Shown: positions 1 to 8,186 of the stretch, piece by piece | Position numbering within the stretch: the first letter of the stretch is position 1 | How the letters are laid out: every line of letters starts with the position of its first letter | Origin: an uncultured Sphingomonas sp. | GTDB lineage: Bacteria > Pseudomonadota > Alphaproteobacteria > Sphingomonadales > Sphingomonadaceae | Assembly (NCBI RefSeq): GCF_946478955.1 | Contig: NZ_CAMLDL010000024.1 | Span: forward strand, 1-27,371 | Length of the DNA stretch: 27,371 bases | Direction: 5' to 3' | The notes under the pieces: model-generated | What the model was told of the DNA's origin: nothing | Databases searched by the model: none | Seen by the model: only the letters and a program-made list of their open reading frames with translations | Position numbers and translations under genes: made by a program

Positions 1-571
1 CGGCGGCGAGGACATGCGCCTAATGGAAGTCGACGAGGCGGCCAGCCACATCAAGGAATTGGTCGACCCCGATGCTAACATCATTTGGGGCAGCGCCTTC
101 AACAATGATCTTCAGGGCAAGATTCGCGTCAGCGTCGTTGCGACGGGAATCGAAGCCGAAGTGTCGGCCCAGCCGGCGCCTGGCAAGATCTTCACATTCC
201 CGACCGCAACGCGCGTGCCAGCGGCTGCGCCCGTCACGGCCACGCCGGTCGAAACTGTCCGCGACGAAACCGTCTCGGTGGGGGAAGAGGATGACACGCT
301 CGATCTCACGGCCGATGATGAGGCCGGAGAAGAATTGCTGCTGGAAAGCGACGATATCCTGTCCGATCCCGTAATGGGCACGCCGATTGCACCGCCCGCT
401 GACGATGACGTCGTCGAGCCGAAGCCGGCGAGCGGCGGCACGCTTTTCGAGCGGATGTCGAACATCGCGCGGGGCGCATCGCAGGCCAATGTTGATGACG
501 AGCAGGCGCCGGGCTTCCGCCGTGAACCGCTCGACATTCCGCGTTTCCTTAATCGCCAGAACAATCAGTAA
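1..571 (+). CDS. ftsZ: Cell division protein FtsZ, C-terminal part (5' end outside window)
   Basis: FtsZ is the tubulin-like GTPase that forms the cytoplasmic division ring. Only about the last 189 residues are here. The reading frame is open from base 2 and begins [14 protein letters not shown], which belongs to the C-terminal half of the GTPase core and is followed by [12 protein letters not shown] and [10 protein letters not shown]. After the core comes a long acidic, Ala/Pro-rich linker (about residues 55-165 of the fragment), as is usual in alphaproteobacteria. It ends in a conserved C-terminal peptide, [13 protein letters not shown], the tail that binds FtsA and ZipA-type membrane anchors. 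The stop is TAA at 569-571. The start lies upstream of the window, so any internal ATG is not a real start. The identity is secure. Confidence 0.95.
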   Translation, partial: GGEDMRLMEVDEAASHIKELVDPDANIIWGSAFNNDLQGKIRVSVVATGIEAEVSAQPAPGKIFTFPTATRVPAAAPVTATPVETVRDETVSVGEEDDTLDLTADDEAGEELLLESDDILSDPVMGTPIAPPADDDVVEPKPASGGTLFERMSNIARGASQANVDDEQAPGFRREPLDIPRFLNRQNNQ

Positions 572-584
572 GCAGGATTTGGTT

Positions 585-614
585 GTGGCCCCCGGTTTGT
601 CGCCGGGGCGCCAC
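585..614 (+). terminator. Stem-loop after ftsZ, possible terminator
   Basis: Arms GTGGCCCCCGG (585-595) and CCGGGGCGCCAC (603-614) pair over 11 bp with a single bulged base around a 7-base loop. It starts 13 bases after the ftsZ stop. No T-run follows, so it could be a Rho-dependent or mRNA-stabilising structure rather than a classical intrinsic terminator. Confidence 0.4.
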
Positions 615-677
615 GCCCTGTCGCTGGGGTCTTTCCAGCAAGCTTAGAGCAAGCTTGGGTCAGGCATGGGGAGGACC

Positions 678-2393
678 ATGCTTCAATATCGTTTTGTTCG
701 CGCGGCAATTTCGGCCGTCGCGCTAACTGTTCCATTCGGTGGCGCTTTGTCGCCCGCACTTGCGCAGGCTGTTTCGCCGGAGACGCCCAGCGCAGCGTTG
801 GCACGCGAAATCCGCATTCTTGCATCCGATCCGCGCAATTTTGATGCATTGGTGGGCGCCGGGCGCGCCGCGCTCGACATGGGCGATGTTCAGGCCGCGG
901 CAGGGTTCTTTGGTCGTGCGCAGGAGTTGCGGCCGACCGATTGGCGCGCGCTTGTCGGCGTTGGCGGCGCAATGGTTCAGATGGGTGACGTTGCCGGCGG
1001 AGTCGCGCAGTTTGAGGCCGCGAAAAAAGCGGGCGCGCCTCTATATGCCTACGCAATAGACCTCGGCATGGCTCACGACTTGCAAGGAAAATTGTCGCAG
1101 GCGCAAACCGATTATCGGGCGGCCCTTGGCACCGCATATGACGATGAGGCCCGGCGTCGGCTGGCGTTGAGCCTTGCCATGTCCGGCAAGCTCAATGACG
1201 CGATTTCGACGCTGCAACCGCTGCTCAATCGTCGCGATACTGGCGCGCAGCGGTCCCGCGCGTTCGTCTTTGCGTTGGTCGGGCAGCGCGCACAGGCTGC
1301 CGAAGCGATCGAGCAGGTAATGCCAGGGGCATCGGCGCGTTTCGAGCCATTTTTCCGTTATCTGCCCAATCTCAGCGTCGCGGAACGAGCCGCGGCGGTC
1401 CATTTGGGTGTGTTTCCCGAAGATGCATCGACCCGCATTGCCGCCGCCGTCCCGCTGGTTAATCAGCCGACTGCGGGGCAACCGGCCGCCGTCAAAAGCA
1501 CGCCGCCCCTTGTTCAGACCAAGCCGGTAAAAATGGCGGAAAAGACGCCGCCGCGGCGACAACAGGCAAAGCCGCAGACTCCGGTATCGCGGCCGACGGC
1601 GGCGCCGACCGTATCGCAGCCTGCGGCAACGACAACCATCACGACATCGACCGTTAGAAATCCCAATGTCGATATCGTTCGTACGACCCTTGCCGAACAA
1701 TATTCCTTGCGGCAGGTTGTGGGAGAAACGACGACGGTGCCGCAGCCGGGCATGACTAAGCCGACCGAGACGGCGTCGGCCACCGGGGCGGCGCAGCCTG
1801 GTTTCAGCCTGCCGAGCGCAGCTGAAGCGCCCGAACCACTGCAACCCGCGCTAGTGACGCAGAGTGAGGCGCCTGCATCGGATAATCCGCCAGTCGCCGA
1901 AGATGGACGATTGAGCGGCATCGACAAATTGCTTGCAACCATTGCCGTTGATGAGCCTCCGCCGGCGCCGCAGCCGAAGATCGAGAGCAAAAAGGTCGCG
2001 ACCCAGGTTCGTGAGGCAAAGCTCGCGGAGGCGAAGAAAATCGCGGACAAGAAAATCGCGGATGCCAAGGCGGCGGCAAAAGCGGCGGCCGACAAGAAGG
2101 CCAGAGAGGAGGCTGCGCTTGGTACTCCCGGAACGAACTGGATTCAGCTGGCTGGAGGCTCCAACCGCAATTTCATGTCGACCGAGTATAAGAAGCTGTC
2201 CGCCAAATCGGCCGAGCTTAAGCGACGGTCCGGTTATGTGACCGAAGGCAAGGATTATTTCCGCCTTCTGATTGGGCCATTCGACAGCAAGGCGGACGCG
2301 CAGGCCGTGGTCAACAAACTTGCCAAGGATGGCGTGCGCGGCTTTAGCTGGACCCGCACCCCTGCACAGATCCGCATCGAGAAGCTGCCTTAG
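678..2393 (+). CDS. Periplasmic TPR and SPOR-domain protein
   Basis: A 571-residue exported protein. The N-terminus has a signal peptide (FVRAAISAVALTVPFGGALS) with a cleavage site after ALAQA near residue 31. Residues of about 35-190 are Ala-rich helical repeats of TPR type (for example AALDMGDVQAAAGFFGRAQE). A long Pro/Thr/Ala linker follows, then a Lys/Ala-rich charged helix (about 450-478, KKIADKKIADAKAAAK). The last 85 residues form a SPOR domain (NWIQLAGGS at its start, YFRLLIGPFDSKADAQAVV near its end), a fold that binds denuded septal peptidoglycan. I start it at ATG 678 because GGGGAGGA lies just upstream; an in-frame ATG at 666 is the alternative. The dGTPase gene follows after two bases. 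Its position after ftsZ and its SPOR domain suggest a role at the septum, which is inference. The exact partner is unknown. Confidence 0.85.
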   Translation: MLQYRFVRAAISAVALTVPFGGALSPALAQAVSPETPSAALAREIRILASDPRNFDALVGAGRAALDMGDVQAAAGFFGRAQELRPTDWRALVGVGGAMVQMGDVAGGVAQFEAAKKAGAPLYAYAIDLGMAHDLQGKLSQAQTDYRAALGTAYDDEARRRLALSLAMSGKLNDAISTLQPLLNRRDTGAQRSRAFVFALVGQRAQAAEAIEQVMPGASARFEPFFRYLPNLSVAERAAAVHLGVFPEDASTRIAAAVPLVNQPTAGQPAAVKSTPPLVQTKPVKMAEKTPPRRQQAKPQTPVSRPTAAPTVSQPAATTTITTSTVRNPNVDIVRTTLAEQYSLRQVVGETTTVPQPGMTKPTETASATGAAQPGFSLPSAAEAPEPLQPALVTQSEAPASDNPPVAEDGRLSGIDKLLATIAVDEPPPAPQPKIESKKVATQVREAKLAEAKKIADKKIADAKAAAKAAADKKAREEAALGTPGTNWIQLAGGSNRNFMSTEYKKLSAKSAELKRRSGYVTEGKDYFRLLIGPFDSKADAQAVVNKLAKDGVRGFSWTRTPAQIRIEKLP

Positions 2394-2395
2394 AC

Positions 2396-3556
2396 ATGAC
2401 CCTGCCACAGGCCCTGGCCGCCGACCCCAATCGATCGCGCGGCCGGGCTTTCGGAGAGGATGACCGGGGACCACGCGGCCCCCGCGACGCATTTCAGCGC
2501 GACCGCGACCGGATCATTCATTCGGCGGCCTTTCGCCGCCTTCGTCATAAAACCCAGGTATTTGTGGCGCCCGACGGCGACCATTTCCGGGTTCGCCTGA
2601 CGCACTCGATCGAGGTTGCGCAAATCGGTCGCACCATGGCGCGCGCGCTCGGCCTGAATGAAGACCTGACGGAAGCACTGTGTCTTGCTCATGACCTTGG
2701 CCATCCGCCCTTTGGTCATGGCGGGGAGGACGCGCTGCAGCGTGCATTGGCCGATGCCGGCGGGTTTGATCACAACGGCCATACCCTGCGCCTCGTAACC
2801 CTGTTGGAAAACCCTTACCCCGGTTTTGACGGTCTCAACCTCAGTTGGGAAACGTTGGAAGGTTTGGCCAAGCATAATGGGCCAGTCGACAGTCCAAAAT
2901 GGGCGCTTGCCGAGGCAGATGCGGCATTTTCGCTGGACCTTGATGAATGGCCCAGCCTGGAGGCACAGGTTGCGGCGATCGCCGATGATATCGCCTATGA
3001 CAATCATGACATCGACGACGGTTTGCGCAGCGGCGTCCTTCAGCTCGATGCGCTGCTCACCCTGCCTTTTGTTGAACGTCATTGGCGCGCAATCGCCGGG
3101 CGGCATCCGGGGCTTGATCCTGCGCGCAAGATCAAGGCGTTAGTGCGCGATGGCATCGGCACCATGGTGGGCGATGTATTGTCGGAAACGCGGCGGCGGA
3201 TCGAGGACGCCGGAGTTAAAACGCTGGACGACGTTCGGGGCTGCGGCCGGCAACTGGTAGGGTTTTCGGCGATGATGGCGTCGGAGGAGCGGGCAATCAA
3301 ACGCCACCTTTATGCCAACCTCTATGACCATGACGCCCTTCGCCCAATTCGGATCGAGGCCCAGCGCATCGTCGGAGACCTTGCGCAGTGTTTTCGAGAC
3401 AATGCCGACTGCCTGCCCCCCGGTTGGCAACGGGGCGATGGGGAAAAGGCACGGCTCCGCGGGATCGCTGACTATATTGCGGGAATGACCGACCGTTTTG
3501 CCATCGCGCAGCATGAACGACTGATCGGACCAGTCACTCTGCCGGAGAAATTTTAG
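2396..3556 (+). CDS. dgt: dGTP triphosphohydrolase-like HD-domain protein
   Basis: A 386-residue cytoplasmic metal-dependent HD hydrolase of the deoxyguanosinetriphosphate triphosphohydrolase family, which cleaves dNTPs to a deoxynucleoside and tripolyphosphate. The family opening RDRIIHSAAFRRLRHKTQVF is at 38-57, the first ligand His is in RLTHSIEVAQ (H70), the HD pair is in CLAHDLGHPPFGHGG (H99-D100), and a later acidic ligand is in AIADDIAYDNHDIDD (about D197). Length matches the shorter alphaproteobacterial type rather than the roughly 500-residue E. coli Dgt, so its preferred dNTP cannot be read from sequence. ATG 2396 lies two bases after the stop of the SPOR gene, so the two are probably cotranscribed. 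Its stop overlaps the convergent gene on the minus strand by four bases. Confidence 0.92.
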   Translation: MTLPQALAADPNRSRGRAFGEDDRGPRGPRDAFQRDRDRIIHSAAFRRLRHKTQVFVAPDGDHFRVRLTHSIEVAQIGRTMARALGLNEDLTEALCLAHDLGHPPFGHGGEDALQRALADAGGFDHNGHTLRLVTLLENPYPGFDGLNLSWETLEGLAKHNGPVDSPKWALAEADAAFSLDLDEWPSLEAQVAAIADDIAYDNHDIDDGLRSGVLQLDALLTLPFVERHWRAIAGRHPGLDPARKIKALVRDGIGTMVGDVLSETRRRIEDAGVKTLDDVRGCGRQLVGFSAMMASEERAIKRHLYANLYDHDALRPIRIEAQRIVGDLAQCFRDNADCLPPGWQRGDGEKARLRGIADYIAGMTDRFAIAQHERLIGPVTLPEKF

Positions 3557-4275
3557 ACCTGGGGACGAACCCTGTTGGCCAGTCGGCGGGCGATGGCAAC
3601 CCGATCATTGGCCGGCGCAGCAAGCGGATCGACGGTTTCATAGCCTGCCCGGGCAATCAGCCGCTCTGCCAGCTGTCGCCGCTCATCATTGGGCATCATC
3701 ATCATTTCTTCGCTCAGCCAATCGAGCACATCATCCCAGGCCGCCGGATCTTCTTTGTGATGGATGACGGCAACTGTTGGTGCGCTTTTGGCATCAACAC
3801 GCATCACCGATTGCGCTTTGGATGGGCGACCAATGCGAAATCGCGGAAGCTCGGCATATCGAAGCGCCAGCGTGGCACAGACCCAAAGCCCGAAATAGCC
3901 GCCCCAGACACTGACAAAGCGCAGGCTATTGGCGAAATCTGCTTCGCCCGAGGGAGCCAATTGATCAATGATGACACGAACGGCCAGCATCAACAGCGAT
4001 GCAGGGATGACCGCGGCAATCAGTTGCCCCGGGCGTCTAGGCGCCTGCCCGCTCGCGGGCATGAAATAATGAAGGATGACGTAAAGAACAGCGGCCCCGA
4101 TCATCGTCGACACCAGCCGCTTCGGATCCGCCAGAACTGCGTCATCGCCATACCGAAGCTGTGTCCGATAGGTGAAAAGCAAATAGGTAAAGGCCCAGAA
4201 GATCGCGGCCGAGATCAGATCGCGGGTGCGCGCGGATTGCGGTCGCCGGACCGGGCTGAAAGCTAATGTCGTCAT
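3553..4275 (-). CDS. Unrecognised four-helix membrane protein
   Basis: 240 residues, family not recognised. Four hydrophobic segments are visible at about 20-36, 54-73, 84-104 and 119-138. A soluble C-terminal region of about 100 residues follows, containing EDPAAWDDVLDWLSEEMMMM and a basic end (VAIARRLANRVRPQV). There are no obvious catalytic motifs. The four-helix N-terminal half recalls the membrane part of sphingomonad transcription regulators, but no LytTR or other DNA-binding domain is visible, so I do not assign that role. It is the only minus-strand gene in this part of the window. Its TAA (3553-3555) overlaps the stop of the dGTPase gene, and ATG 4275 is the first sensible start. The reading frame shows normal codon use, so the gene is very probably real. 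Confidence 0.75.
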   Translation of the reverse strand: MTTLAFSPVRRPQSARTRDLISAAIFWAFTYLLFTYRTQLRYGDDAVLADPKRLVSTMIGAAVLYVILHYFMPASGQAPRRPGQLIAAVIPASLLMLAVRVIIDQLAPSGEADFANSLRFVSVWGGYFGLWVCATLALRYAELPRFRIGRPSKAQSVMRVDAKSAPTVAVIHHKEDPAAWDDVLDWLSEEMMMMPNDERRQLAERLIARAGYETVDPLAAPANDRVAIARRLANRVRPQV

Positions 4276-4385
4276 GCGTCGGTAATAGGTTGCATCGGAA
4301 TATTGGCCAAATCCGTTGGTCGACTGGCCACCCCGGCTGATCGACCCGAAGCGTCCATTTGTCGCATTGTGGGATTCACGGCTCT

Positions 4386-4415
4386 TTGCGCCAGCTGTTT
4401 AATTTATGTTATACG
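4386..4415 (+). promoter_or_regulatory. Candidate sigma-70 promoter for the M15 peptidase gene
   Basis: TTGCGC at 4386-4391 and TATACG at 4410-4415, 18 bases apart, lie in a locally AT-rich stretch. They sit about 26 bases upstream of the ATG at 4441. The -35 box is only a partial match, so this is tentative. Confidence 0.3.
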
Positions 4416-4440
4416 AGTCGCGGCGAAGGGGGCCATTTCC

Positions 4441-5031
4441 ATGCTGCGATCGATGCTGTTTGTCGGGCTCATGGCTATTTCCGGTAGTGCGGTCGCAGGT
4501 CCGCCGACCGATTGGGGTATCCGCGCGGTACCGGGAAGCAGCGGCGGGCCAAAGCTGGTTGTCGCGCCTGGCGAGAAAATATTGGTTCCGCCCAAGACGC
4601 CCTATCGGGATCCCTCGCTACCGCCGGAATCGGTGCCGCAGGCGAGCGGATTTGCGCGGGTGGACATGTCGAAGGTATCCGGCATCGGATCGCGCTGGGG
4701 CAGAGTCACCAGTACCCTGCGAAGTGTGGCGCATAATCGCGCGGTTGGGGGAATGCCAAACAGCTACCACCTTAGTGGCCGGGCCATTGATATCGCGCGG
4801 CGCCCGGGCGTCAGCCATTGGCAGATCGCCGCCGCGCTTCGTGCTGCGGGATATAATCTCCTCGAAAGCCTGGATGAAGGTGATCATAGCCACTTTGCCT
4901 TTGGCAATCCGGGTGAGGTAAAATATCGCCGCGCGATCCCCATTTCGGCCCGCGCGAAAATCGTCATCGCCCAGAATCAGGGGCAAACCGTATGGCGCAT
5001 TGTTTATGCACCAAGCGGCGGCGGGAAATAG
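4441..5031 (+). CDS. Secreted M15-type D-Ala-D-Ala/endopeptidase-like protein
   Basis: A 196-residue exported zinc peptidase of the M15 type (peptidase M15_3 group), expected to trim peptide stems of peptidoglycan in the periplasm. A signal peptide is visible at the start (MLRSMLFVGLMAISGSAVAG). The zinc-binding pattern is clear: SYHLSGRAIDI gives H110 and D117, and DHSHFAF gives H151. In front of the domain is a Pro-rich stretch (KILVPPKTPYRDPSLPP). I chose ATG 4441 because a hydrophobic signal peptide begins there and AAGGGGG lies eight bases upstream; a longer in-frame version starting at 4303 would bury the signal peptide 46 residues in. Whether it acts as a carboxypeptidase or an endopeptidase cannot be told. 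Confidence 0.85.
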   Translation: MLRSMLFVGLMAISGSAVAGPPTDWGIRAVPGSSGGPKLVVAPGEKILVPPKTPYRDPSLPPESVPQASGFARVDMSKVSGIGSRWGRVTSTLRSVAHNRAVGGMPNSYHLSGRAIDIARRPGVSHWQIAAALRAAGYNLLESLDEGDHSHFAFGNPGEVKYRRAIPISARAKIVIAQNQGQTVWRIVYAPSGGGK

Positions 5032-5112
5032 AGCTTCGCCCGCCAGTTCCATACCTTGTCGATTGGCGCGATCGCCCCATATCCATGGACAACTAATTGA
5101 TGGACAAGGATA

Positions 5113-5376
5113 ATGGCTACGGGTTGGGCGCCAGAGGGCGCAGTTCAAGACCAAATTGATGCGACGCTGAACGACGCGGTGTTGGCCGCGCGCGCGCGTA
5201 TGCCGGTTGGCGAAGGATCAGACGAATGCGAGGTGTGCGGTGAGAATATTCCGTTGCGCCGTCGTCAGGTGTTGCCCGGCGTGAAGACTTGCGTTTCATG
5301 CCAGGGAGAACGCGACGCACGCATTGTTTACAGCACCATCAATCGCCGGGGCAGCAAGGACAGCCAACTTCGCTAG
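5113..5376 (+). CDS. DksA/TraR-type C4 zinc-finger protein
   Basis: An 87-residue protein of the short DksA/TraR family (YbiI-like). The C4 zinc finger is complete: CEVC at 39-42 and CVSC at 60-63, spaced 17 residues apart. This is followed by a short basic tail. Full-length DksA binds the RNA polymerase secondary channel through a long coiled coil. Here the helix before the finger is only about 30 residues, so a true DksA role in the stringent response is not implied. ATG 5113 has AAGGA just upstream. The gene stands alone between the peptidase and argS. The fold is secure, the function open. Confidence 0.88.
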   Translation: MATGWAPEGAVQDQIDATLNDAVLAARARMPVGEGSDECEVCGENIPLRRRQVLPGVKTCVSCQGERDARIVYSTINRRGSKDSQLR

Positions 5377-5393
5377 CGCAGGCGATCGTTTTT

Positions 5394-5415
5394 CTTGCAG
5401 CCCGCGCGCTGCAAG
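5394..5415. repeat. 7-bp inverted repeat in the argS upstream region
   Basis: CTTGCAG (5394-5400) and CTGCAAG (5409-5415) are perfect inverted copies with an 8-base spacer, 18 bases after the zinc-finger gene. A T-run precedes rather than follows it, so it is not a standard plus-strand terminator. Confidence 0.35.
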
Positions 5416-5464
5416 CCGGTCACTAGCGGTGTGCACGGTATGACCCTTCATCTTGTCAGCGGCC

Positions 5465-5481
5465 GTGACGTCAGTCGTCAC
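5465..5481. repeat. GTGACG/CGTCAC inverted repeat upstream of argS
   Basis: GTGACG (5465-5470) and CGTCAC (5476-5481) form a perfect 6-bp inverted repeat with a 5-base centre, 43 bases upstream of the argS ATG. It contains the 8-bp palindrome TGACGTCA. It could be an operator or a leader hairpin; nothing in the sequence names the regulator. Confidence 0.35.
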
Positions 5482-5524
5482 ATGCGCTAGGGGCGCGGCT
5501 GAAATATCATCATCGGTAGAAAAT

Positions 5525-7255
5525 ATGTCCCTTTACGCCCGCTATTCCGCGCTTCTTGACGAAATCCTCGACGGATTGGTGGAAGCTGACCAGCTTCCCG
5601 CCGACGCACCCCGCGAGGCGGTCGCGGTGGAGCCGCCGCGCGATGCGTCGCATGGCGACCTTGCGACCAATGCGGCCATGGTGCTGTCCAAGGCGGCTGA
5701 GACCAATCCGCGTGCGTTGGCGGGGCTGATCGTGCCGAAGTTGGAGGCGCTGCCGGGCGTTACCAGCGTTGAGATTGCCGGGCCGGGGTTTATCAATATT
5801 CGCCTGACCGACGACGCATGGCGTGACGAGCTGATCACCATCATGGCCGACGCGGACGCCTATGGCCTGTCTGACGTCGGCAAGAATGAGCGGGTGAATG
5901 TCGAATATGTCTCGGCCAATCCGACCGGGCCGATGCACATGGGCCATTGCCGCGGCGCGGTGGTCGGCGATGCGCTGGCCCGCGTGCTGGAGGCGGCGGG
6001 ATTCCGTGTCACCAAGGAATATTATGTCAATGACGCTGGGTCGCAGGTCGACACGCTCGCCCGTTCCGCGCACCTTCGCTACCGCGAGGCGTTAGGCGAG
6101 GACATCGGCGAGATTCCGGAAGGGCTGTATCCGGGCGACTATCTGGTTCCGGTCGGGCAGGCCTTTGCGGCGGAATTTGGCGACAAATATGTCGGTCAGG
6201 CGGAAAGCGAATGGCTAGAGCTGTTCAAGGCAAAGACGGTTGCGGCGATGATCGAACTGATCAAGCACGACCTCGCCCTGCTGAATATCCACCACGATAT
6301 TTTCGCGTCGGAGGCCAAGCTTCAGGCATCGGGCAAGGTCGAGGAGGCCGAAGCGACCCTGCGCGCCAAGGGGCTGGTCTATGAGGGCACGCTGGAAGCG
6401 CCCAAGGGCGAAACGCCCGACGATTGGGAACCGGTGGAACTGACCCTGTTCCGGTCGACCGAATTTGGTGACGATCAGGACCGGCCGATGAAGAAATCGG
6501 ACGGCAGCTGGACCTATTTCGGCGCCGATGCCGCCTATCACCTTCAGAAGGCGCAGACCGCAGAGCATCTCGTCAACATCTGGGGTGCTGACCATGCCGG
6601 GACGATCAAGCGGGTGCAGGCGGCGGTGACGGCGCTGACCGACGGCAAGGTCGATTTGGACGTGAAGACGGTTCAGATGGTCAAGCTGCTGCGCGGCGGC
6701 GAGCCGATCAAGATGAGCAAGCGGGCAGGCAATTTCGTCACGTTGGCCGATGTGGTGCGCGAAGTCGGCAAGGATGTCGTCCGCTTCATGATGCTGACCA
6801 AGCGCAGCGACACGATGCTGGAATTCGACTTCGCCAAGGTGGTCGAGGCGTCGAAGGACAATCCGGTGTTTTACGTGCAATATGCGCACGCCCGGATCCA
6901 TTCGCTGCTGCGCAAGGCGGCGGAAATGGGCGTGACGCCGGACAGTAAGGCGGACCTGTCGCTTCTCGATGCGGAGGAGTTGGCGCTGGTCAAGCTCGCC
7001 GCGCAATATCCGCGGACGGTGGAGGCGGCGGCGCTCAATCATGAGCCGCACCGGGTCGCCTTCTATCTCTATGATCTGGCGGCGGCGCTGCATGCGCAGT
7101 GGAACCGTGGCAATGACGACACATCACGGCGATTCCTGCTGGAAAATCAACCGGATCTGACCAGATCGAGACTGGAACTGGCGCGCAGTATCGGGCAGGT
7201 TATCAAGAATGGCCTCGGGCTGATGGGAGTGGAGGCCGCCGAGGAGATGCGTTGA
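5525..7255 (+). CDS. argS: Arginyl-tRNA synthetase
   Basis: A 576-residue class I aminoacyl-tRNA synthetase that charges tRNA-Arg in the cytoplasm. The N-terminal Arg-tRNA synthetase additional domain is at about 1-110. The HIGH-type signature is [13 protein letters not shown] (HMGH at 138-141), and the KMSK loop is fully conserved as KMSKRAGN at 396-403. The C-terminal anticodon-binding DALR domain contains the typical [18 protein letters not shown] start at ATG 5525, where the standard N-terminus [14 protein letters not shown] begins; a longer in-frame start at 5453 adds an unlikely 24-residue extension. The stop overlaps the start of the next gene (TGATG), so the SPOR gene downstream is probably translationally coupled. 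Confidence 0.97.
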   Translation: MSLYARYSALLDEILDGLVEADQLPADAPREAVAVEPPRDASHGDLATNAAMVLSKAAETNPRALAGLIVPKLEALPGVTSVEIAGPGFINIRLTDDAWRDELITIMADADAYGLSDVGKNERVNVEYVSANPTGPMHMGHCRGAVVGDALARVLEAAGFRVTKEYYVNDAGSQVDTLARSAHLRYREALGEDIGEIPEGLYPGDYLVPVGQAFAAEFGDKYVGQAESEWLELFKAKTVAAMIELIKHDLALLNIHHDIFASEAKLQASGKVEEAEATLRAKGLVYEGTLEAPKGETPDDWEPVELTLFRSTEFGDDQDRPMKKSDGSWTYFGADAAYHLQKAQTAEHLVNIWGADHAGTIKRVQAAVTALTDGKVDLDVKTVQMVKLLRGGEPIKMSKRAGNFVTLADVVREVGKDVVRFMMLTKRSDTMLEFDFAKVVEASKDNPVFYVQYAHARIHSLLRKAAEMGVTPDSKADLSLLDAEELALVKLAAQYPRTVEAAALNHEPHRVAFYLYDLAAALHAQWNRGNDDTSRRFLLENQPDLTRSRLELARSIGQVIKNGLGLMGVEAAEEMR

Positions 7256-8094
7256 TGGCCGCAACACGCGCGTCGTCTGTTGAACCTGCTGACAAGGACC
7301 GGTTGCCGTGGCTGGGCGAGCTTCGCGAGCCCGTGGCGAAAAAAGGTCATGGATGGCTTGCCTCCGGGCTTAGTCTGGTAGTTCTGGGCGGGATGGCAGG
7401 CGGTTTTGCCCTGTTGTGGAGCGACTTGCGTCCGCTCGACCCTGCGAAAGGCCAGATTGCGGCCAAATCTGGCGCGCCGGTCGCGCCAGCACCCTCGAAT
7501 ATTGCCGACGGGCCATCTGCAAGGTTGGCAAGCACTGCGGCCCCATCGCATGATGGGCCGTCTGCCACAGCGCCGTCTCGGCCCAGATCGTCAACGCCGG
7601 CCCGCGCGTCGGCGAAAGCAATTCGGACCGCCTCAATTGATCGAAGCAGCTTTGAAAGGGTTGCCGCGATCCAGGCGGGCGATTCCGGTTCGGCGGCCCC
7701 GGGTGTCGCAACCAATGACCGACCGGCCAAACCGAACATGAAGGCGGCAATGCTCGACGCCATGGCCGCGACCCTGTCGACCATTCCCAGCCCGGCAGAA
7801 AGTCAGCTGGCGCAATCGGTTCCAACTCGTCCGGCGGTCAATCCCGCTGCGAAGGTGGTTCGAAAGCAAACCATCCGCATGGGCGTTTACCTAACGGCAG
7901 CGCAGGCCGATGTCGCATGGCGTGCAGCAGTGCGTGATTATACCTACCTTGTCACCATGCCGAGGCAGGTTGCGCCGGTCACCTATCGCGGCCGCCGCTA
8001 TTATCAGCTCAATCTCGGCACGCCGTCGCGCAATCACGCGATGCAGCTTTGCCGCAACTTGAAATCAATTGGGCATAATTGTTCGGTGGCCTGA
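7255..8094 (+). CDS. Single-pass membrane protein with C-terminal SPOR-like domain (first of two)
   Basis: 279 residues. It has a short cytoplasmic N-terminus with an LPWL motif (17-20), one transmembrane helix at about 34-55, a long low-complexity Ala/Pro/Ser linker, and a C-terminal SPOR-like domain (about 204-279). That domain contains IRMGVYLTAAQADVAW and YYQLNLGTPSRNHA, and ends in a CxxLKxxGxxC pair. This type-II topology resembles FtsN/DedD-like SPOR proteins that bind septal peptidoglycan. ATG 7255 overlaps the argS stop by one base, with GAGGAG eight bases upstream; a TTG at 7252 is less likely. The next gene encodes a paralogue of the same architecture. The SPOR assignment is by pattern and is moderately certain. 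Confidence 0.75.
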   Translation: MAATRASSVEPADKDRLPWLGELREPVAKKGHGWLASGLSLVVLGGMAGGFALLWSDLRPLDPAKGQIAAKSGAPVAPAPSNIADGPSARLASTAAPSHDGPSATAPSRPRSSTPARASAKAIRTASIDRSSFERVAAIQAGDSGSAAPGVATNDRPAKPNMKAAMLDAMAATLSTIPSPAESQLAQSVPTRPAVNPAAKVVRKQTIRMGVYLTAAQADVAWRAAVRDYTYLVTMPRQVAPVTYRGRRYYQLNLGTPSRNHAMQLCRNLKSIGHNCSVA

Positions 8095-8122
8095 GCCGTA
8101 ATTGCGAAATAATGGAGACCGC

Positions 8123-8154
8123 TCCTATCGCTTTTGCGCTGCGGGGCGATAGGA
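8123..8154. repeat. Perfect 9-bp inverted repeat between the two SPOR genes
   Basis: TCCTATCGC (8123-8131) and GCGATAGGA (8146-8154) are perfect inverted copies around a 14-base loop. No T-run follows. It could be a terminator or attenuator for the argS-SPOR transcript, an mRNA-stabilising hairpin, or an operator for the downstream series. Confidence 0.5.
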
Positions 8155-8186
8155 TGCGCGCCAATCAATAATGGGGAATGATACCG

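Noticed and set aside
6427..6455. GGAAC followed at 16 bases by GTTCC inside argS, resembling an EcfG promoter
   Set aside because: It lies deep in conserved argS codons, lacks the C before GTT and has no gene to drive.
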